DNA of 64,000 nt from Kaistia granuli DSM 23481 (lineage in GTDB: Bacteria; Pseudomonadota; Alphaproteobacteria; Rhizobiales; Kaistiaceae): contig NZ_AQYH01000019.1 in the NCBI RefSeq assembly GCF_000380505.1, positions 153,867 to 217,866 of the forward strand, given 5' to 3'. The notes beneath the pieces are model-generated. The model ran no database searches and had not been told where the DNA came from. It saw nothing but the letters and a program-made list of their open reading frames with translations. Positions 46,523-55,052 of the stretch are shown here, piece after piece. Each line of letters opens with the position of its first letter. Position 1 is the first letter of the stretch. Both the position numbers and the translations under genes were made by a program.

Positions 46523-46625
46523 CCGATACCCTAGATTTTCTTATGGCTTGCCAGAATTATCATCGTTTGTCGGTCGCCGGCCAGTGACCTACCAAAGGCC
46601 GTCCCAATCAGCGGAGATGGAGTGC

Positions 46626-47459
46626 ATGATCAACAGACGGCAGTTTTCCAGCGGATTTGCGTTGACGGCGGGGGCTGCCCTGTTCGGAGGCCCCGGCCTT
46701 GCCGGCGCCGCCACGACATCAGAGAAATTCGTATCCATGGTGATGGTCGATGTTGCGACCGGCAAGACGATCGTTCGCGATGGCCCGGCTGAGCGCCGCT
46801 TCACGCCCTGTTCGAGCTTCAAGTTCCCGCTCGCGGTGATGGGGTTCGATTCCGGCGTGTTGCTGGATCCACATCATCCGCTCTGGGCGTATCGCCCGGA
46901 GTTTCAGGCGACGATGGAACAGCAGAGGAAGGCGACCGACCCGACGATCTGGCTCAAGGATTCCATCGTCTGGTATTCGCAGGAGCTGACCCGCAAGCTC
47001 GGCGAGGCGCGGTTCCGCGACTACGTCACCCGTTTCGGTTACGGCAACGAGGACATCTCCGGCAATCCGGGTAAGAACGATGGACTGACGGAATCGTGGC
47101 TGATGTCGTCGCTCACGATTTCGCCGGATGAGCAGGTCGCCTTCATCCGCCGCTTCCTCGACCGCAAGCTGGCCGTCTCCGACCATGCCTATGACGCGAC
47201 GCTGGCGAGCCTGGCGCGCTATCCGGCCGAGGGCGGCTGGATCCTCGTCGGCAAGACCGGCAGCGGCTTTCTCCGCACGGCCAAGGGCGCGATCGACCGC
47301 GGACGGCCGCTCGGCTGGTTCGTCGGCTGGGGCGAGCGCGAGGGGCGCAGGATCGCCTTCGCGCGCTTCAATCTCGGCAATCAGAGGTCGAAGACCTATG
47401 GCGGCATGATTGCGCGCGACGCGATGACGAGGGATTTCGCCCGGCTCGCCGCGGGCTGA
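46626..47459 (+). CDS. bla: Class D (OXA-type) beta-lactamase with twin-arginine signal
   Basis: 277-residue serine beta-lactamase expected to hydrolyse penicillin-type beta-lactams in the periplasm. Class D motifs are all present: S63-x-x-K66 (SSFK), S113-x-V115 (SIV), YGN at 139-141, W158 and KTG at 210-212. The leader [16 protein letters not shown] has a twin arginine and a hydrophobic stretch ending near LAGAA, so export through Tat is likely, which is unusual for OXA enzymes. ATG 46626 has GGAG 9 nt upstream; extensions to 46425 run into ampR. Divergent ampR suggests inducible expression. A 12-bp hairpin at 47481-47512 ends the unit. Confidence 0.93.
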   Translation: MINRRQFSSGFALTAGAALFGGPGLAGAATTSEKFVSMVMVDVATGKTIVRDGPAERRFTPCSSFKFPLAVMGFDSGVLLDPHHPLWAYRPEFQATMEQQRKATDPTIWLKDSIVWYSQELTRKLGEARFRDYVTRFGYGNEDISGNPGKNDGLTESWLMSSLTISPDEQVAFIRRFLDRKLAVSDHAYDATLASLARYPAEGGWILVGKTGSGFLRTAKGAIDRGRPLGWFVGWGEREGRRIAFARFNLGNQRSKTYGGMIARDAMTRDFARLAAG

Positions 47460-47480
47460 GCGAGGCAGGCCGTCTGGGCC

Positions 47481-47512
47481 GGCGAAGATCGGGATCGGGG
47501 CCGATCTTCGCC
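47481..47512 (+). terminator. Hairpin after the beta-lactamase gene
   Basis: GGCGAAGATCGG (47481-47492) and its exact inverse (47501-47512) form a 12-bp stem with an 8-nt loop. No T-run follows, so it is a terminator-like or mRNA-stabilising hairpin. Confidence 0.6.
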
Positions 47513-47673
47513 GTTGCGGCTCCCATTTGGGCGGCGCGGCTTGCCTGCCGCGCCGCCATCATATAGCCGTCTGGCACCGGCAGTTTCGGCCGGCGGGCGA
47601 GGTCCGGACCTCGCTCTTTTTCCAGCCTAAACGCTTACCCGCGCTCGTCTGCGGGAGTGAGCAGGAGACAGAC

Positions 47674-49644
47674 ATGATCAATCTGACATTTCCCGATGGT
47701 TCCGTTCGCCAGTTCGACGCCGGTGTGACCGGCCGGGCGATCGCCGAAGGCATTTCCAAGTCGCTCGCCAAGAAGTCCGTCGCCATGACGCTGGACGGCG
47801 TGCTGACCGATCTTTCCAATCCGATCCACCAGGATGCGAAGCTCGAGATCGTGACGCGCGACGACCCGCGCGCGCTCGAGCTGATCCGCCATGACGCCGC
47901 GCATGTGATGGCCGAGGCGGTGCAGGAGCTGTTCCCCGGCACCCAGTGCACCATCGGCCCGGTGATCGAGAACGGCTTCTTCTACGATTTCGCCCGTAAC
48001 GAGCCCTTCACGACCGAAGACCTGCCGAAGATCGAGCAGAAGATGCGCGAGATCATTACGCGAAATGCTCACTTCACCAAGGAGATCTGGTCGCGCGACA
48101 AGGCCCGCCAAGTGTTCGCCGACAAGGGCGAGGCCTTCAAGGTCGAGCTCGTCGACGCGATTCCCGCCGGTCAGGATCTGAAGATCTATTTCCAGGGCGA
48201 CTGGTTCGATCTCTGCCGCGGCCCGCATATGGCCTCGACGGGCCAGATCGGCTCGGCCTTCAAGCTGATGAAAGTGGCCGGCGCCTATTGGCGTGGCGAC
48301 AGCAACAATCCGATGCTGACCCGCATCTACGGCACGGCCTGGCATGACCAGGTCCAGCTCGACGCCTATCTCCACATGCTGGAGGAGGCGGAGAAGCGCG
48401 ACCACCGCAAGCTCGGCCGCGAGATGGACCTGTTCCATTTCCAGGAAGAGGGTCCGGGCGTCGTCTTCTGGCACGCCAAGGGCTGGTCGATGTTCCAGGA
48501 GCTGATCGCCTATATGCGGCGTCGCCTGCGTCCGCTTGGTTACCAGGAGGTTAACGCGCCGCAGCTGCTCGACAAGTCGCTGTGGGAGACCTCGGGCCAT
48601 TGGGGTTGGTACAAGGAGAACATGTTCGCGGCGCAGTCGGCCGGCGAAGATACCGAGGACGAGCGCGTCTTCGCGATCAAGCCGATGAACTGCCCCGGCC
48701 ATGTGCAGATCTTCAAGCACGGCCTGAAGTCCTACCGCGATCTGCCGCTGCGGCTTGCCGAATTCGGCAATGTCCACCGCTACGAGCCGTCGGGCGCGCT
48801 GCATGGGCTGATGCGCGTGCGTGGCTTCACGCAGGACGACGCGCATATCTTCTGCACCGAAGAGCAGATGGCCGAAGAATGCTTGAAGATCAACGAGTTG
48901 ATCCTCTCGACTTATGCCGATTTCGGCTTCGAGGAGATCGTCGTCAAGCTATCGACACGCCCGGAAAAGCGGGTCGGATCGGACGAGAACTGGGATCATG
49001 CCGAAGAGGTCATGACCCGGGTCCTGAAGACGATCGAGGAGCAGTCCGGCGGCAAGATCAAGACCGGCATCCTCGAAGGCGAGGGCGCGTTCTACGGTCC
49101 GAAGTTCGAATACACCCTGCGCGATGCGATCGGCCGTGAATGGCAGTGCGGCACCACGCAGGTCGACTTCAACCTGCCGGAACGCTTCGGCGCCTTCTAT
49201 GTCGATTCAGACGGCGAGAAGAAGACGCCGGTGATGATCCATCGCGCCATTTGCGGCTCGATGGAGCGTTTCCTCGGTATCCTGATCGAGAACTTCGCCG
49301 GTCACTTCCCGCTCTGGTTCGCGCCGCAGCAGGTCGTCGTCACGACGATTACTTCGGAAGCCGACGGCTATGCCGAGGAAGTCCTGGCCAAGCTGCGCAA
49401 GGCTGGTCTTCGCGCCGAGATCGATCTTCGCAACGAGAAGATCAACTACAAGGTCCGCGAGCATTCCGTCGCCAAGGTGCCGGTGATCCTCGTCTGCGGC
49501 AAGCGCGAGGCGGAGGAGCGGACAGTGAACATCCGCCGCCTGGGTTCCCGCGACCAGGTCTCGGCGACGCTCGACCAGGCGATCGCCGAGCTGGTGGCGG
49601 AAGCAACGCCGCCGGATCTCGTCCGCGAGAAGCTTGACGCCTGA
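47674..49644 (+). CDS. thrS: Threonyl-tRNA synthetase
   Basis: Charges tRNA-Thr. The 656-residue product has the TGS domain (1-62), the editing domain with HDAAH (about 74-78) and later HxxxC region, and the class II catalytic core with motif 2 [20 protein letters not shown], quoted in parts as [10 protein letters not shown] and [11 protein letters not shown], the zinc ligands (MNCPGHV, a later His and CGSMERF region), and the C-terminal anticodon domain ([17 protein letters not shown]). ATG 47674 follows AGGAGA; the frame extension to 47527 is unsupported. No T-box-like leader was seen. Confidence 0.97.
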   Translation: MINLTFPDGSVRQFDAGVTGRAIAEGISKSLAKKSVAMTLDGVLTDLSNPIHQDAKLEIVTRDDPRALELIRHDAAHVMAEAVQELFPGTQCTIGPVIENGFFYDFARNEPFTTEDLPKIEQKMREIITRNAHFTKEIWSRDKARQVFADKGEAFKVELVDAIPAGQDLKIYFQGDWFDLCRGPHMASTGQIGSAFKLMKVAGAYWRGDSNNPMLTRIYGTAWHDQVQLDAYLHMLEEAEKRDHRKLGREMDLFHFQEEGPGVVFWHAKGWSMFQELIAYMRRRLRPLGYQEVNAPQLLDKSLWETSGHWGWYKENMFAAQSAGEDTEDERVFAIKPMNCPGHVQIFKHGLKSYRDLPLRLAEFGNVHRYEPSGALHGLMRVRGFTQDDAHIFCTEEQMAEECLKINELILSTYADFGFEEIVVKLSTRPEKRVGSDENWDHAEEVMTRVLKTIEEQSGGKIKTGILEGEGAFYGPKFEYTLRDAIGREWQCGTTQVDFNLPERFGAFYVDSDGEKKTPVMIHRAICGSMERFLGILIENFAGHFPLWFAPQQVVVTTITSEADGYAEEVLAKLRKAGLRAEIDLRNEKINYKVREHSVAKVPVILVCGKREAEERTVNIRRLGSRDQVSATLDQAIAELVAEATPPDLVREKLDA

Positions 49645-49656
49645 CACAAGAAGACA

Positions 49657-49680
49657 GCGGCCGGGGTTTCCCTCGGCCGC
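49657..49680 (+). terminator. Terminator-like hairpin after thrS
   Basis: Arms 49657-49666 and 49670-49680 pair over about ten positions with one bulge or mismatch, around a TTT loop. There is no long T-run. It separates thrS from the convergent low-complexity protein gene. Confidence 0.55.
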
Positions 49681-49729
49681 CGTCTCGCCTGCAATGCGGA
49701 TTAGGTTCCGGCAGACGACAGGGATCCTG

Positions 49730-50113
49730 TTACGGGCCCCACGAGTAGCTGGAGCCGTTGGTCCCGGCGCTGCTGTAGTGCTCGGAGCCGCCGCTCGTCG
49801 AGGCGCCAATGCCCGTGGCATTGTAGTTGCTGCCCGCTGAGCCATAGGAATTGCCACCGGCCGTTGACTGACCCGTCGAGCCCAAGCTGTTGCTCGAGGA
49901 GGCTGTGGTGGTGGCGGCCGAGCTATTGGAGGAGCTCGTGCTGGCGCCGCTGGCGGTGCCGAGGCCTGCGCTTGCATTCGACGAAGTCGAAGAGGTGCCG
50001 CCTGCGCTTTGCGTGGCGGAGCTGCTGGCCTGGCCAGCCATCGCGGCCGAGGCCGAGATGGCGAAGAGGGCGGAAGTCGCAACGCCGATGAGAATATTGC
50101 GATAGGTGGTCAT
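49730..50113 (-). CDS. Secreted Ser/Thr/Gly/Asn-rich low-complexity protein (cluster member 4)
   Basis: 127 residues, no family recognised. A signal peptide (1-28, AISASAAMA) is followed by about 100 residues made almost only of Ser, Thr, Gly, Ala and Asn, with a single Glu and His (GSEHY) and a few Tyr near the C terminus (GNSYGSAGSNYNATG, SSYSWGP). After the signal there is no Lys, Arg or Cys. Such a composition suggests an unfolded or polymerising extracellular or periplasmic protein. ATG 50113 has GGGAG 7 nt upstream. Last of four tandem minus-strand genes of like composition; unlike the other three it lacks the cysteine pair. Confidence 0.72.
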   Translation of the reverse strand: MTTYRNILIGVATSALFAISASAAMAGQASSSATQSAGGTSSTSSNASAGLGTASGASTSSSNSSAATTTASSSNSLGSTGQSTAGGNSYGSAGSNYNATGIGASTSGGSEHYSSAGTNGSSYSWGP

Positions 50114-50298
50114 AAACAAACTCCCTTGGTTGTCACTTCATTCCGTTTATTCTTCCGGCGTTCCATGCTTTTGCATGTTGCGCGGCTTGGCATTTTAGCG
50201 TTACCGACGATTATCTAAAATGAAGTTTGTTGATATCTGCGTGATCGGCAATTGATCTTCATTCAAATATTTACGATCTGCCGAGATTAATTTCATAC

Positions 50299-50859
50299 TC
50301 AGCAGTTGGAATTAGCGAATTTTCCAGTCTTCGTCTTGGCGCCGGAACAATTGTTGCCTGCGTTGTCTTGCCAGCCGACGCCCAGAATCTTGGCGAGCAG
50401 CGAGGTCGGGCGCTGTGTTCCAGTGGGGGGCTTGTCGCCGCCCGGCGAGCCGGTAGAGGCCTCGGACCCATCCGGGCCAGTCGAGGCGCTCGCGGTGGTC
50501 CCGGCCGTTGCCGTATGGTTGGCTGTTGCGTTCTTGCCCGACCCGAAGCCGCTCGCGGTGGTGCCGCCGGAGCTGCTGGATTGCGCCGTCCCGGCGCCCG
50601 TATTGGACGCGTTGGCATTGCTCGTCGATCCGGCATTGGCGCCGGCGCTGGCCGAGTGGCCGCTGCCCGTGCCCGAGCCGTTGCCGCCGGTGCTGTTCGA
50701 AGCGCTTGCCGTGCCGGGTCCGCTCGTGGAGGCGCTCGACTGGCTGCTGCTACTGCTGGATGACGAGCTGAAGGCGGAGGCAGCCTCGGTGAAGCTGATC
50801 ACTGTCAGCAAGGCTGCCGACGTCACGAGCGACAATCTGGTGATGGAAATGCGGTTCAT
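50299..50859 (-). CDS. Secreted Ser-rich low-complexity protein with C-terminal two-Cys Lys loop (cluster member 3)
   Basis: 186 residues. Signal peptide about 1-29 (FTEAASA|FSS), then a run of nine serines and a long Ser/Gly/Ala/Asn/Thr tract to about residue 135. A short ordered C-terminal segment follows: PTSLLAKILGVGWQDNAGNN, then C-SGAKTKTGKFANSN-C, the last residue being Cys. The 14 residues between the cysteines include three lysines. GGGAG lies 7 nt before ATG 50859. Same strand as, and 118 nt downstream of, member 2. Function unknown; a structural or surface role is inference. Confidence 0.75.
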   Translation of the reverse strand: MNRISITRLSLVTSAALLTVISFTEAASAFSSSSSSSSSQSSASTSGPGTASASNSTGGNGSGTGSGHSASAGANAGSTSNANASNTGAGTAQSSSSGGTTASGFGSGKNATANHTATAGTTASASTGPDGSEASTGSPGGDKPPTGTQRPTSLLAKILGVGWQDNAGNNCSGAKTKTGKFANSNC

Positions 50860-50977
50860 ATTCAGTCTCCCGTTCGTTCCCAGTGGAACGCATCAGCCAA
50901 TGGAATATCGAGGATCTCCGGCCGGGCCATCCGCTGCGGTTGACGCTGTGGCGGGCGGCCTGGCCGGGCAGAGGCGG

Positions 50978-51307
50978 CTAGGGCTGCGCCGTATCGCAGC
51001 GGTACTGCCACTTCTTGATGCCGCCCTTTTCGCGTTTCCATTCGACAACCATGCAGATGGTGCTGTTGCCGGATGTGGTCGTGGTGACCGTGATGCCGTG
51101 ATCGCCGCTGCTTTCAGACCAGGCTGATGCGCTGCTTTGCGATGATGACATGGCGGGCAGGCCGGGGTTCCCTTCGCTTGCCTGAAGCAGTTCTTCCTCG
51201 CTGGATGGCCCCAGATTGCTGGCATTGGCCGCGCCGAAGGAGAGGAGGCCGAGGCCGATGGAGAGAGAGGCTGTCAGAGCCGAGCGTCCATTCCTGGTGA
51301 TGCTCAT
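50978..51307 (-). CDS. Small secreted protein with two-Cys Lys-rich C-terminal loop (cluster member 2)
   Basis: 109 residues. Signal peptide 1-29 (GAANA|SNL), an acidic patch EEELLQASEG, a Ser-rich stretch SSSQSSASAWSESSG, then a beta-like segment GITVTTTTSGNSTIC. The C-terminal loop between the two cysteines is 18 residues long and contains five lysines and two arginines (VVEWKREKGGIKKWQYR). ATG 51307 has AGGAG 7 nt upstream and was chosen over 51325. Only 35 nt follow the end of member 1, so these two form an operon. No family recognised. Confidence 0.75.
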   Translation of the reverse strand: MSITRNGRSALTASLSIGLGLLSFGAANASNLGPSSEEELLQASEGNPGLPAMSSSQSSASAWSESSGDHGITVTTTTSGNSTICMVVEWKREKGGIKKWQYRCDTAQP

Positions 51308-51342
51308 GGCGTTACTCCTACTCATTTTGTCCGGCGTGACGG

Positions 51343-52380
51343 CTACTGGTCGGCACCGAAAGCCTGGCAGTAAAGGGTCTTCTTCTTCTGGCTCCAGACG
51401 CAGTTGGCGCCGTTGGTGCCGTTGACATTCGCGATGCGGACGCTCTTCAGACCCTGCGTTCCGGAGCTCGAGCCGTTCGAGCCCTGGTTGAAGCCCGATG
51501 TGCCCAGGGTGACCGGTCCGTTGAGATTGACGCCGGCGGCCGCGAAGGAACGGCTATTGGCCTTGGACGAGCCAAACGCGTTTGAGCCTTGGGCGGACGC
51601 ATTGGCCTGGGCCCATGCCGTCGCCGAGGTTCTCGTCGCCTGGGCAAAGGCTGCGGCGGCGACCCTGGCGGCGGAGCGGATGTCCGACGCGGTGAAGGCG
51701 GTCCCGGAGGCGAAGGTGCTCGACATCGCTGTCGCGCTGACCCGGTTGGAAATCGCGATCGAGTAGGTGCCGGAACTGGTGTAGGCCATCGACATGGTGC
51801 CGCCGCCCCGGATCCTCCGGTTTACGACGGTTTCGCCGGTCGCCGAGGTCTTGGCGTTCTTGCCGCCGACGGCATAGGCGCTGGTCTTGTTGCCGGCTGC
51901 TGTGTAGGCGGTTGGGGTCTCGCCGGCCGTGGCAACGGCGACGACATCGGTGGAAGCGTCGGCGCCGGTCTGGCCGTTCGGGGCCGATGCGGCGGCTCCG
52001 GCGGTGCCGTTCGACGAGGCCCAGGCCTTCATCGTGCCGTCTTCATTGCTGGCGCCGGCGGAGGCGCCGGTCTGGGCGGCGGCGGCGGTCGCGGTCCGGC
52101 CGACGCCCTGTGCCGTTCTGGAGCCGCCTTGGCCGCTACTGGTCGCCGTGGCGGTCGTTGTCGTCGTTGTCGAGCTTCCCTGGGTTCTGCCCCAGGAATG
52201 GGATCCAGATGGGCCGGGGCCCCTGCTTTGGGCGCTGGATTGCGTGCCGCTGGTCGAGGCCCCGTTCGGGCCCCTGGCGGAGGCTGGCCCTGGCTGGAGA
52301 ATAAGCAGCGCGGCTGCCAGAGCGACAAACGTCCATGACTGCCCCGAAATATGGGCAGATCTTTCCTCTCGCCACAACAT
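51343..52380 (-). CDS. Secreted Ala/Ser/Thr-rich repetitive protein with C-terminal two-Cys loop (cluster member 1)
   Basis: 345 residues. A probable signal peptide (about 1-36, ending GPASA) is followed by a Ser/Gly/Thr region with a run of six Thr, an Ala/Thr/Ser region with recurring short phrases (TAYTAAGNKTSAYAVGGKNA, MAYTSSGTYSIAISNRVSAT), a long Ala-rich stretch, and the C terminus NC-VWSQKKKTLY-C. The ten residues between the cysteines hold three consecutive lysines. ATG 52380 was chosen over TTG 52401; GGGG lies about 10 nt upstream. First of the four-gene cluster, preceded by 755 bp without genes. Adhesin, matrix or structural protein are options; none is shown. Confidence 0.75.
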   Translation of the reverse strand: MLWREERSAHISGQSWTFVALAAALLILQPGPASARGPNGASTSGTQSSAQSRGPGPSGSHSWGRTQGSSTTTTTTATATSSGQGGSRTAQGVGRTATAAAAQTGASAGASNEDGTMKAWASSNGTAGAAASAPNGQTGADASTDVVAVATAGETPTAYTAAGNKTSAYAVGGKNAKTSATGETVVNRRIRGGGTMSMAYTSSGTYSIAISNRVSATAMSSTFASGTAFTASDIRSAARVAAAAFAQATRTSATAWAQANASAQGSNAFGSSKANSRSFAAAGVNLNGPVTLGTSGFNQGSNGSSSGTQGLKSVRIANVNGTNGANCVWSQKKKTLYCQAFGADQ

Positions 52381-53135
52381 GATTTGAACCCCTAATCCCA
52401 AATACAGAAATAAAATAGGATTCGGCCGAGCGAAGCTCCTTGCATGAACTGCACTCTCCGCAACCGAAATCTACTTCATCCTATTGGTGTATAGAAGCCG
52501 AGGTGGGGAGGTGGTGAAGATAAGTATCGATAAACGATTCTGTCTATTTGCCTGAATTCGACAGATTTGAATCTTCGTTTCTGTGTGGATGCGGGTGCCT
52601 GCTGCGATGCAACCATGGCGACCCTGCCCGGAATGTCTTCTGCTCCGGGTGATTTAGTGGCCGCCGGCGATCTGCGGACAGCTTGAAAATTGCCTGTGGA
52701 TAGCCGGAGTGACTCCGCTTGACTTATTCGGGGGTGCCCTGATTTCTTCATTCAGTTTAGCTTAGTGACGCTACTTCCGCCGGATGTGTTTCTTGATGAC
52801 GAAAAGTAACGCAGTTGTGAGAGTGCCGGATCGTTGTCGGTCTTCCGTAAGGTAAGTCGCCCGCATTGCTGAAATGACGATATGGCAAGTACTTGCTGTC
52901 GACTTGTCTGCCGCGCCTTCAGTCGGTTGTAATGGGCGGATGACTCGCGTGATTGGCGGCGTTCAGCAATGGGATGAAGTAGAATCGGCTTGACGTAAGA
53001 CAATCGGGGCCAGCCTCGTCGTCGCGCGGCTTGCTCGGCACACGCAACCTCGGCGGGCTATTGCCGCTTTGCCCGTCCGCATCCCGCCCCGGTCGGAGGC
53101 CCGTCGGTGCCGGAAACCCCGACAGGGTTCCGGAC
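52381..53135. other. 755-bp gene-free region, lower GC than surroundings
   Basis: Two short reverse-strand frames here (52476-52751 and 52752-53003) have no ribosome site, no recognisable family and non-coding-like composition, so no gene is called. The stretch next to 52380 is AT-rich and is the likely promoter region of the low-complexity protein cluster. No repeats or RNA structures were recognised. Confidence 0.55.
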
Positions 53136-54152
53136 CTATTTCGTGAGGACTTCGATCTCGCGGTTCAGACCGGGTTCGACCTTGAAATTGCGCTCATGAA
53201 TCTGGTTGTCATGCTTGGCGATCGCCGTGTAGTCGCCGATCGCCAGCACGACGTCGGGAAACGCGCCTGCGCTGTCGAAGACCGTCTCGCCGGCCGGCGT
53301 CATCACGGTCCAACTCGTGTTCGCCAGGGCCTCGCCGCCGCTTTCCGAAACGAGCTTCAGCGTGATGCGGGCCGCCTGGTGGAACATCCGCATTTCGGTC
53401 AGCTTTCCGGCCTCGACACGAATGTCCGCCCGGGCGACCGCATTGGCGTCGCCGTAGCGGCTGACGATGTGGTAGGTGCCGGCATTCAGACGGACGATTT
53501 CATCGTCGCGCAGTGCCGGCACGATCGGAGCGCGATCCTCCGTGGCGGCGCTGTCGCTTGAGAAAATGTCGAACTTGACCAGATTGGGCAAAGGCGACTG
53601 GTCCTTGCCGACCAGCGCGTCGAGCTTCAGTCCGCCGGCATTGAGCACGAGCGTTTCATGTTCCTCGCCGCCGCCGACGCTGACCGGCTTCATGGCTCCC
53701 GCGCGACCATAGGCGGCATGGATGACATAGTCGCCCGCCTTGAGCGGGAGGTTGACCGTGCCGCCCTCGGTTTCCTGCAGCAGCGGCAGCTTGCCGTCGG
53801 CGCCCGGCTTCTTGCCGAAGATGCGCCAGACGACCCCCTTCGGAATGGACGGACCACCCTCGATCAGCTTGGCCTCCAGTGTGAGGCCGGGCTGCGGCCG
53901 TCCTTCGGTTGCGCGGGGGGCCATCGGGTCGGACTTGCCGGTCTTCAGAAGCGCGGCAGGATCGACCAGATCCGGAAGGAGGGGGGTGAGCGACAGGGGA
54001 TCGGCGGGCGAGGCGCCATCGGGAATGTCCGCCGGCGGGATCGGCGCGTCCTGCGCCAGCGCCGGTACGGCGGTGAGAGCCAGGCCAAGCAGCGTGGCGG
54101 ACCCCGCGTTGCGGGCAAGCTGCAAAAACCGTCTTGAAGCGTTCACGCGCAA
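53136..54152 (-). CDS. Periplasmic hypothetical protein with three beta-type repeats
   Basis: 338 residues, secreted by a signal peptide ending near VPALA|QDA, then a Pro/Asp-rich linker to about residue 85. Three related units follow, each with a glycine-bounded strand pattern: VNLPLKAGDYVIHAAYGRAG, IVRLNAGTYHIVSRYGDANA and VVLAIGDYTAIAKHDNQIHE, each succeeded by a V-E/G-G-x-x-x-E/T type strand. This suggests three carboxypeptidase-regulatory-like or Ig-like sandwich modules. No cysteines in the repeats. Function unknown; probably structural or binding in the periplasm. Divergent from the nitroreductase gene. Confidence 0.8.
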   Translation of the reverse strand: MRVNASRRFLQLARNAGSATLLGLALTAVPALAQDAPIPPADIPDGASPADPLSLTPLLPDLVDPAALLKTGKSDPMAPRATEGRPQPGLTLEAKLIEGGPSIPKGVVWRIFGKKPGADGKLPLLQETEGGTVNLPLKAGDYVIHAAYGRAGAMKPVSVGGGEEHETLVLNAGGLKLDALVGKDQSPLPNLVKFDIFSSDSAATEDRAPIVPALRDDEIVRLNAGTYHIVSRYGDANAVARADIRVEAGKLTEMRMFHQAARITLKLVSESGGEALANTSWTVMTPAGETVFDSAGAFPDVVLAIGDYTAIAKHDNQIHERNFKVEPGLNREIEVLTK

Positions 54153-54400
54153 TTCCTGAGCTCAAGTCCGGGCGGTTATGCCGGGTGTTCTTAAAGCCCG
54201 ATCAGCGTGGCGATTTCAAGACCGGCTGGTCCGCAAACGTGCGCGGCGACGCGGAGGCCAGGCGCGGTCCCGTAACGGCTTGGCGACGCGGCGGGGTTGC
54301 AATGCCGGGCGATTCATCCGATGTCTCGCCCAGCCAGTCGCGCCTTGCCGTCCCGCAAGCCGCCCGCCATTCCCTTTCGTCCTTCATGCTAGCGGCCCCC

Positions 54401-54979
54401 ATGACCGAAATGATCTCGCTCCTGAAGACACGACGTTCGTTCCCGTCGATGAACCTCGTCGAACCCGGCCCGAGCCCCGAGCAGCTCACCGATCTCCTCA
54501 CCATCGCCAGTCGCGTGCCGGATCACGGCAAGCTGGCGCCTTGGCGGTTCATCCTGTTCCGGGGCGATGCCCGTGCCGCCGCCGGCGAGGCGACGGCGGC
54601 CGTCTTGAAGAAGAACCGTCCCGACATCGACGAGAAGTCGCTGGCGCATGAGACGAACCGCTTCCTGCGCTCGCCGCTGGTCGTGGCTGTGGTCAGCCGC
54701 GCCGCACCGCACGCCAAGATCCCGGAATGGGAGCAGCTGATGTCGGCCGGCGCTGTCGCCATGAACCTGATCGTCGCTGCCAATGCGATGGGCTTCGCGA
54801 CCCAGTGGCTGACCGAATGGGTCACCTATGACGCGGAAGCGCGCCGTGTGCTCGGCCTCACGGAGGCGGAGCGGCTGGTCGGGCTGGTCTATGTCGGCAC
54901 GCCCAACACCGAGCCGTTCGAACGCCCGCGCCCGCAGCTTGCCGACATCGTCAGCGAATGGGCCCCGCCCGCCGCCTGA
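54401..54979 (+). CDS. Nitroreductase family protein
   Basis: 192-residue FMN-dependent oxidoreductase using NAD(P)H. Typical segments are LLKTRRSFPSMNLVEPGPS (FMN phosphate-binding Arg/Ser at the N terminus), RVPDHGKLAPWRFIL, AVAMNLIVAANAMGFATQW and GLVYVGTP. It resembles the YdjA group of small nitroreductases. ATG 54401 is chosen since homologues start just before the RRS motif; ATG 54410 or 54386 are possible. Ended by the strong terminator at 55008-55045. Confidence 0.9.
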   Translation: MTEMISLLKTRRSFPSMNLVEPGPSPEQLTDLLTIASRVPDHGKLAPWRFILFRGDARAAAGEATAAVLKKNRPDIDEKSLAHETNRFLRSPLVVAVVSRAAPHAKIPEWEQLMSAGAVAMNLIVAANAMGFATQWLTEWVTYDAEARRVLGLTEAERLVGLVYVGTPNTEPFERPRPQLADIVSEWAPPAA

Positions 54980-55007
54980 TGGCATTTGCCTCGCGGCTGC
55001 AAATTTG

Positions 55008-55045
55008 CGCCCGGATCGTCAACGACGGACCGGGCGTTTTTGTTT
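55008..55045 (+). terminator. Intrinsic terminator after the nitroreductase gene
   Basis: CGCCCGG (55008-55014) and CCGGGCG (55030-55036) form a 7-bp GC stem, with inner bases that may extend it, followed by TTTTTGTTT. Confidence 0.8.
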
Positions 55046-55052
55046 GTACGCC

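Noticed and set aside
47460..47673. T-box or threonine attenuator upstream of thrS
   Set aside because: The hairpin here belongs to the end of the beta-lactamase gene; no leader peptide with Thr codons and no T-box motifs were seen.
52476..53003. Two adjacent reverse-strand small frames (91 and 83 codons)
   Set aside because: No ribosome site, no signal or domain, non-coding composition; treated as intergenic.
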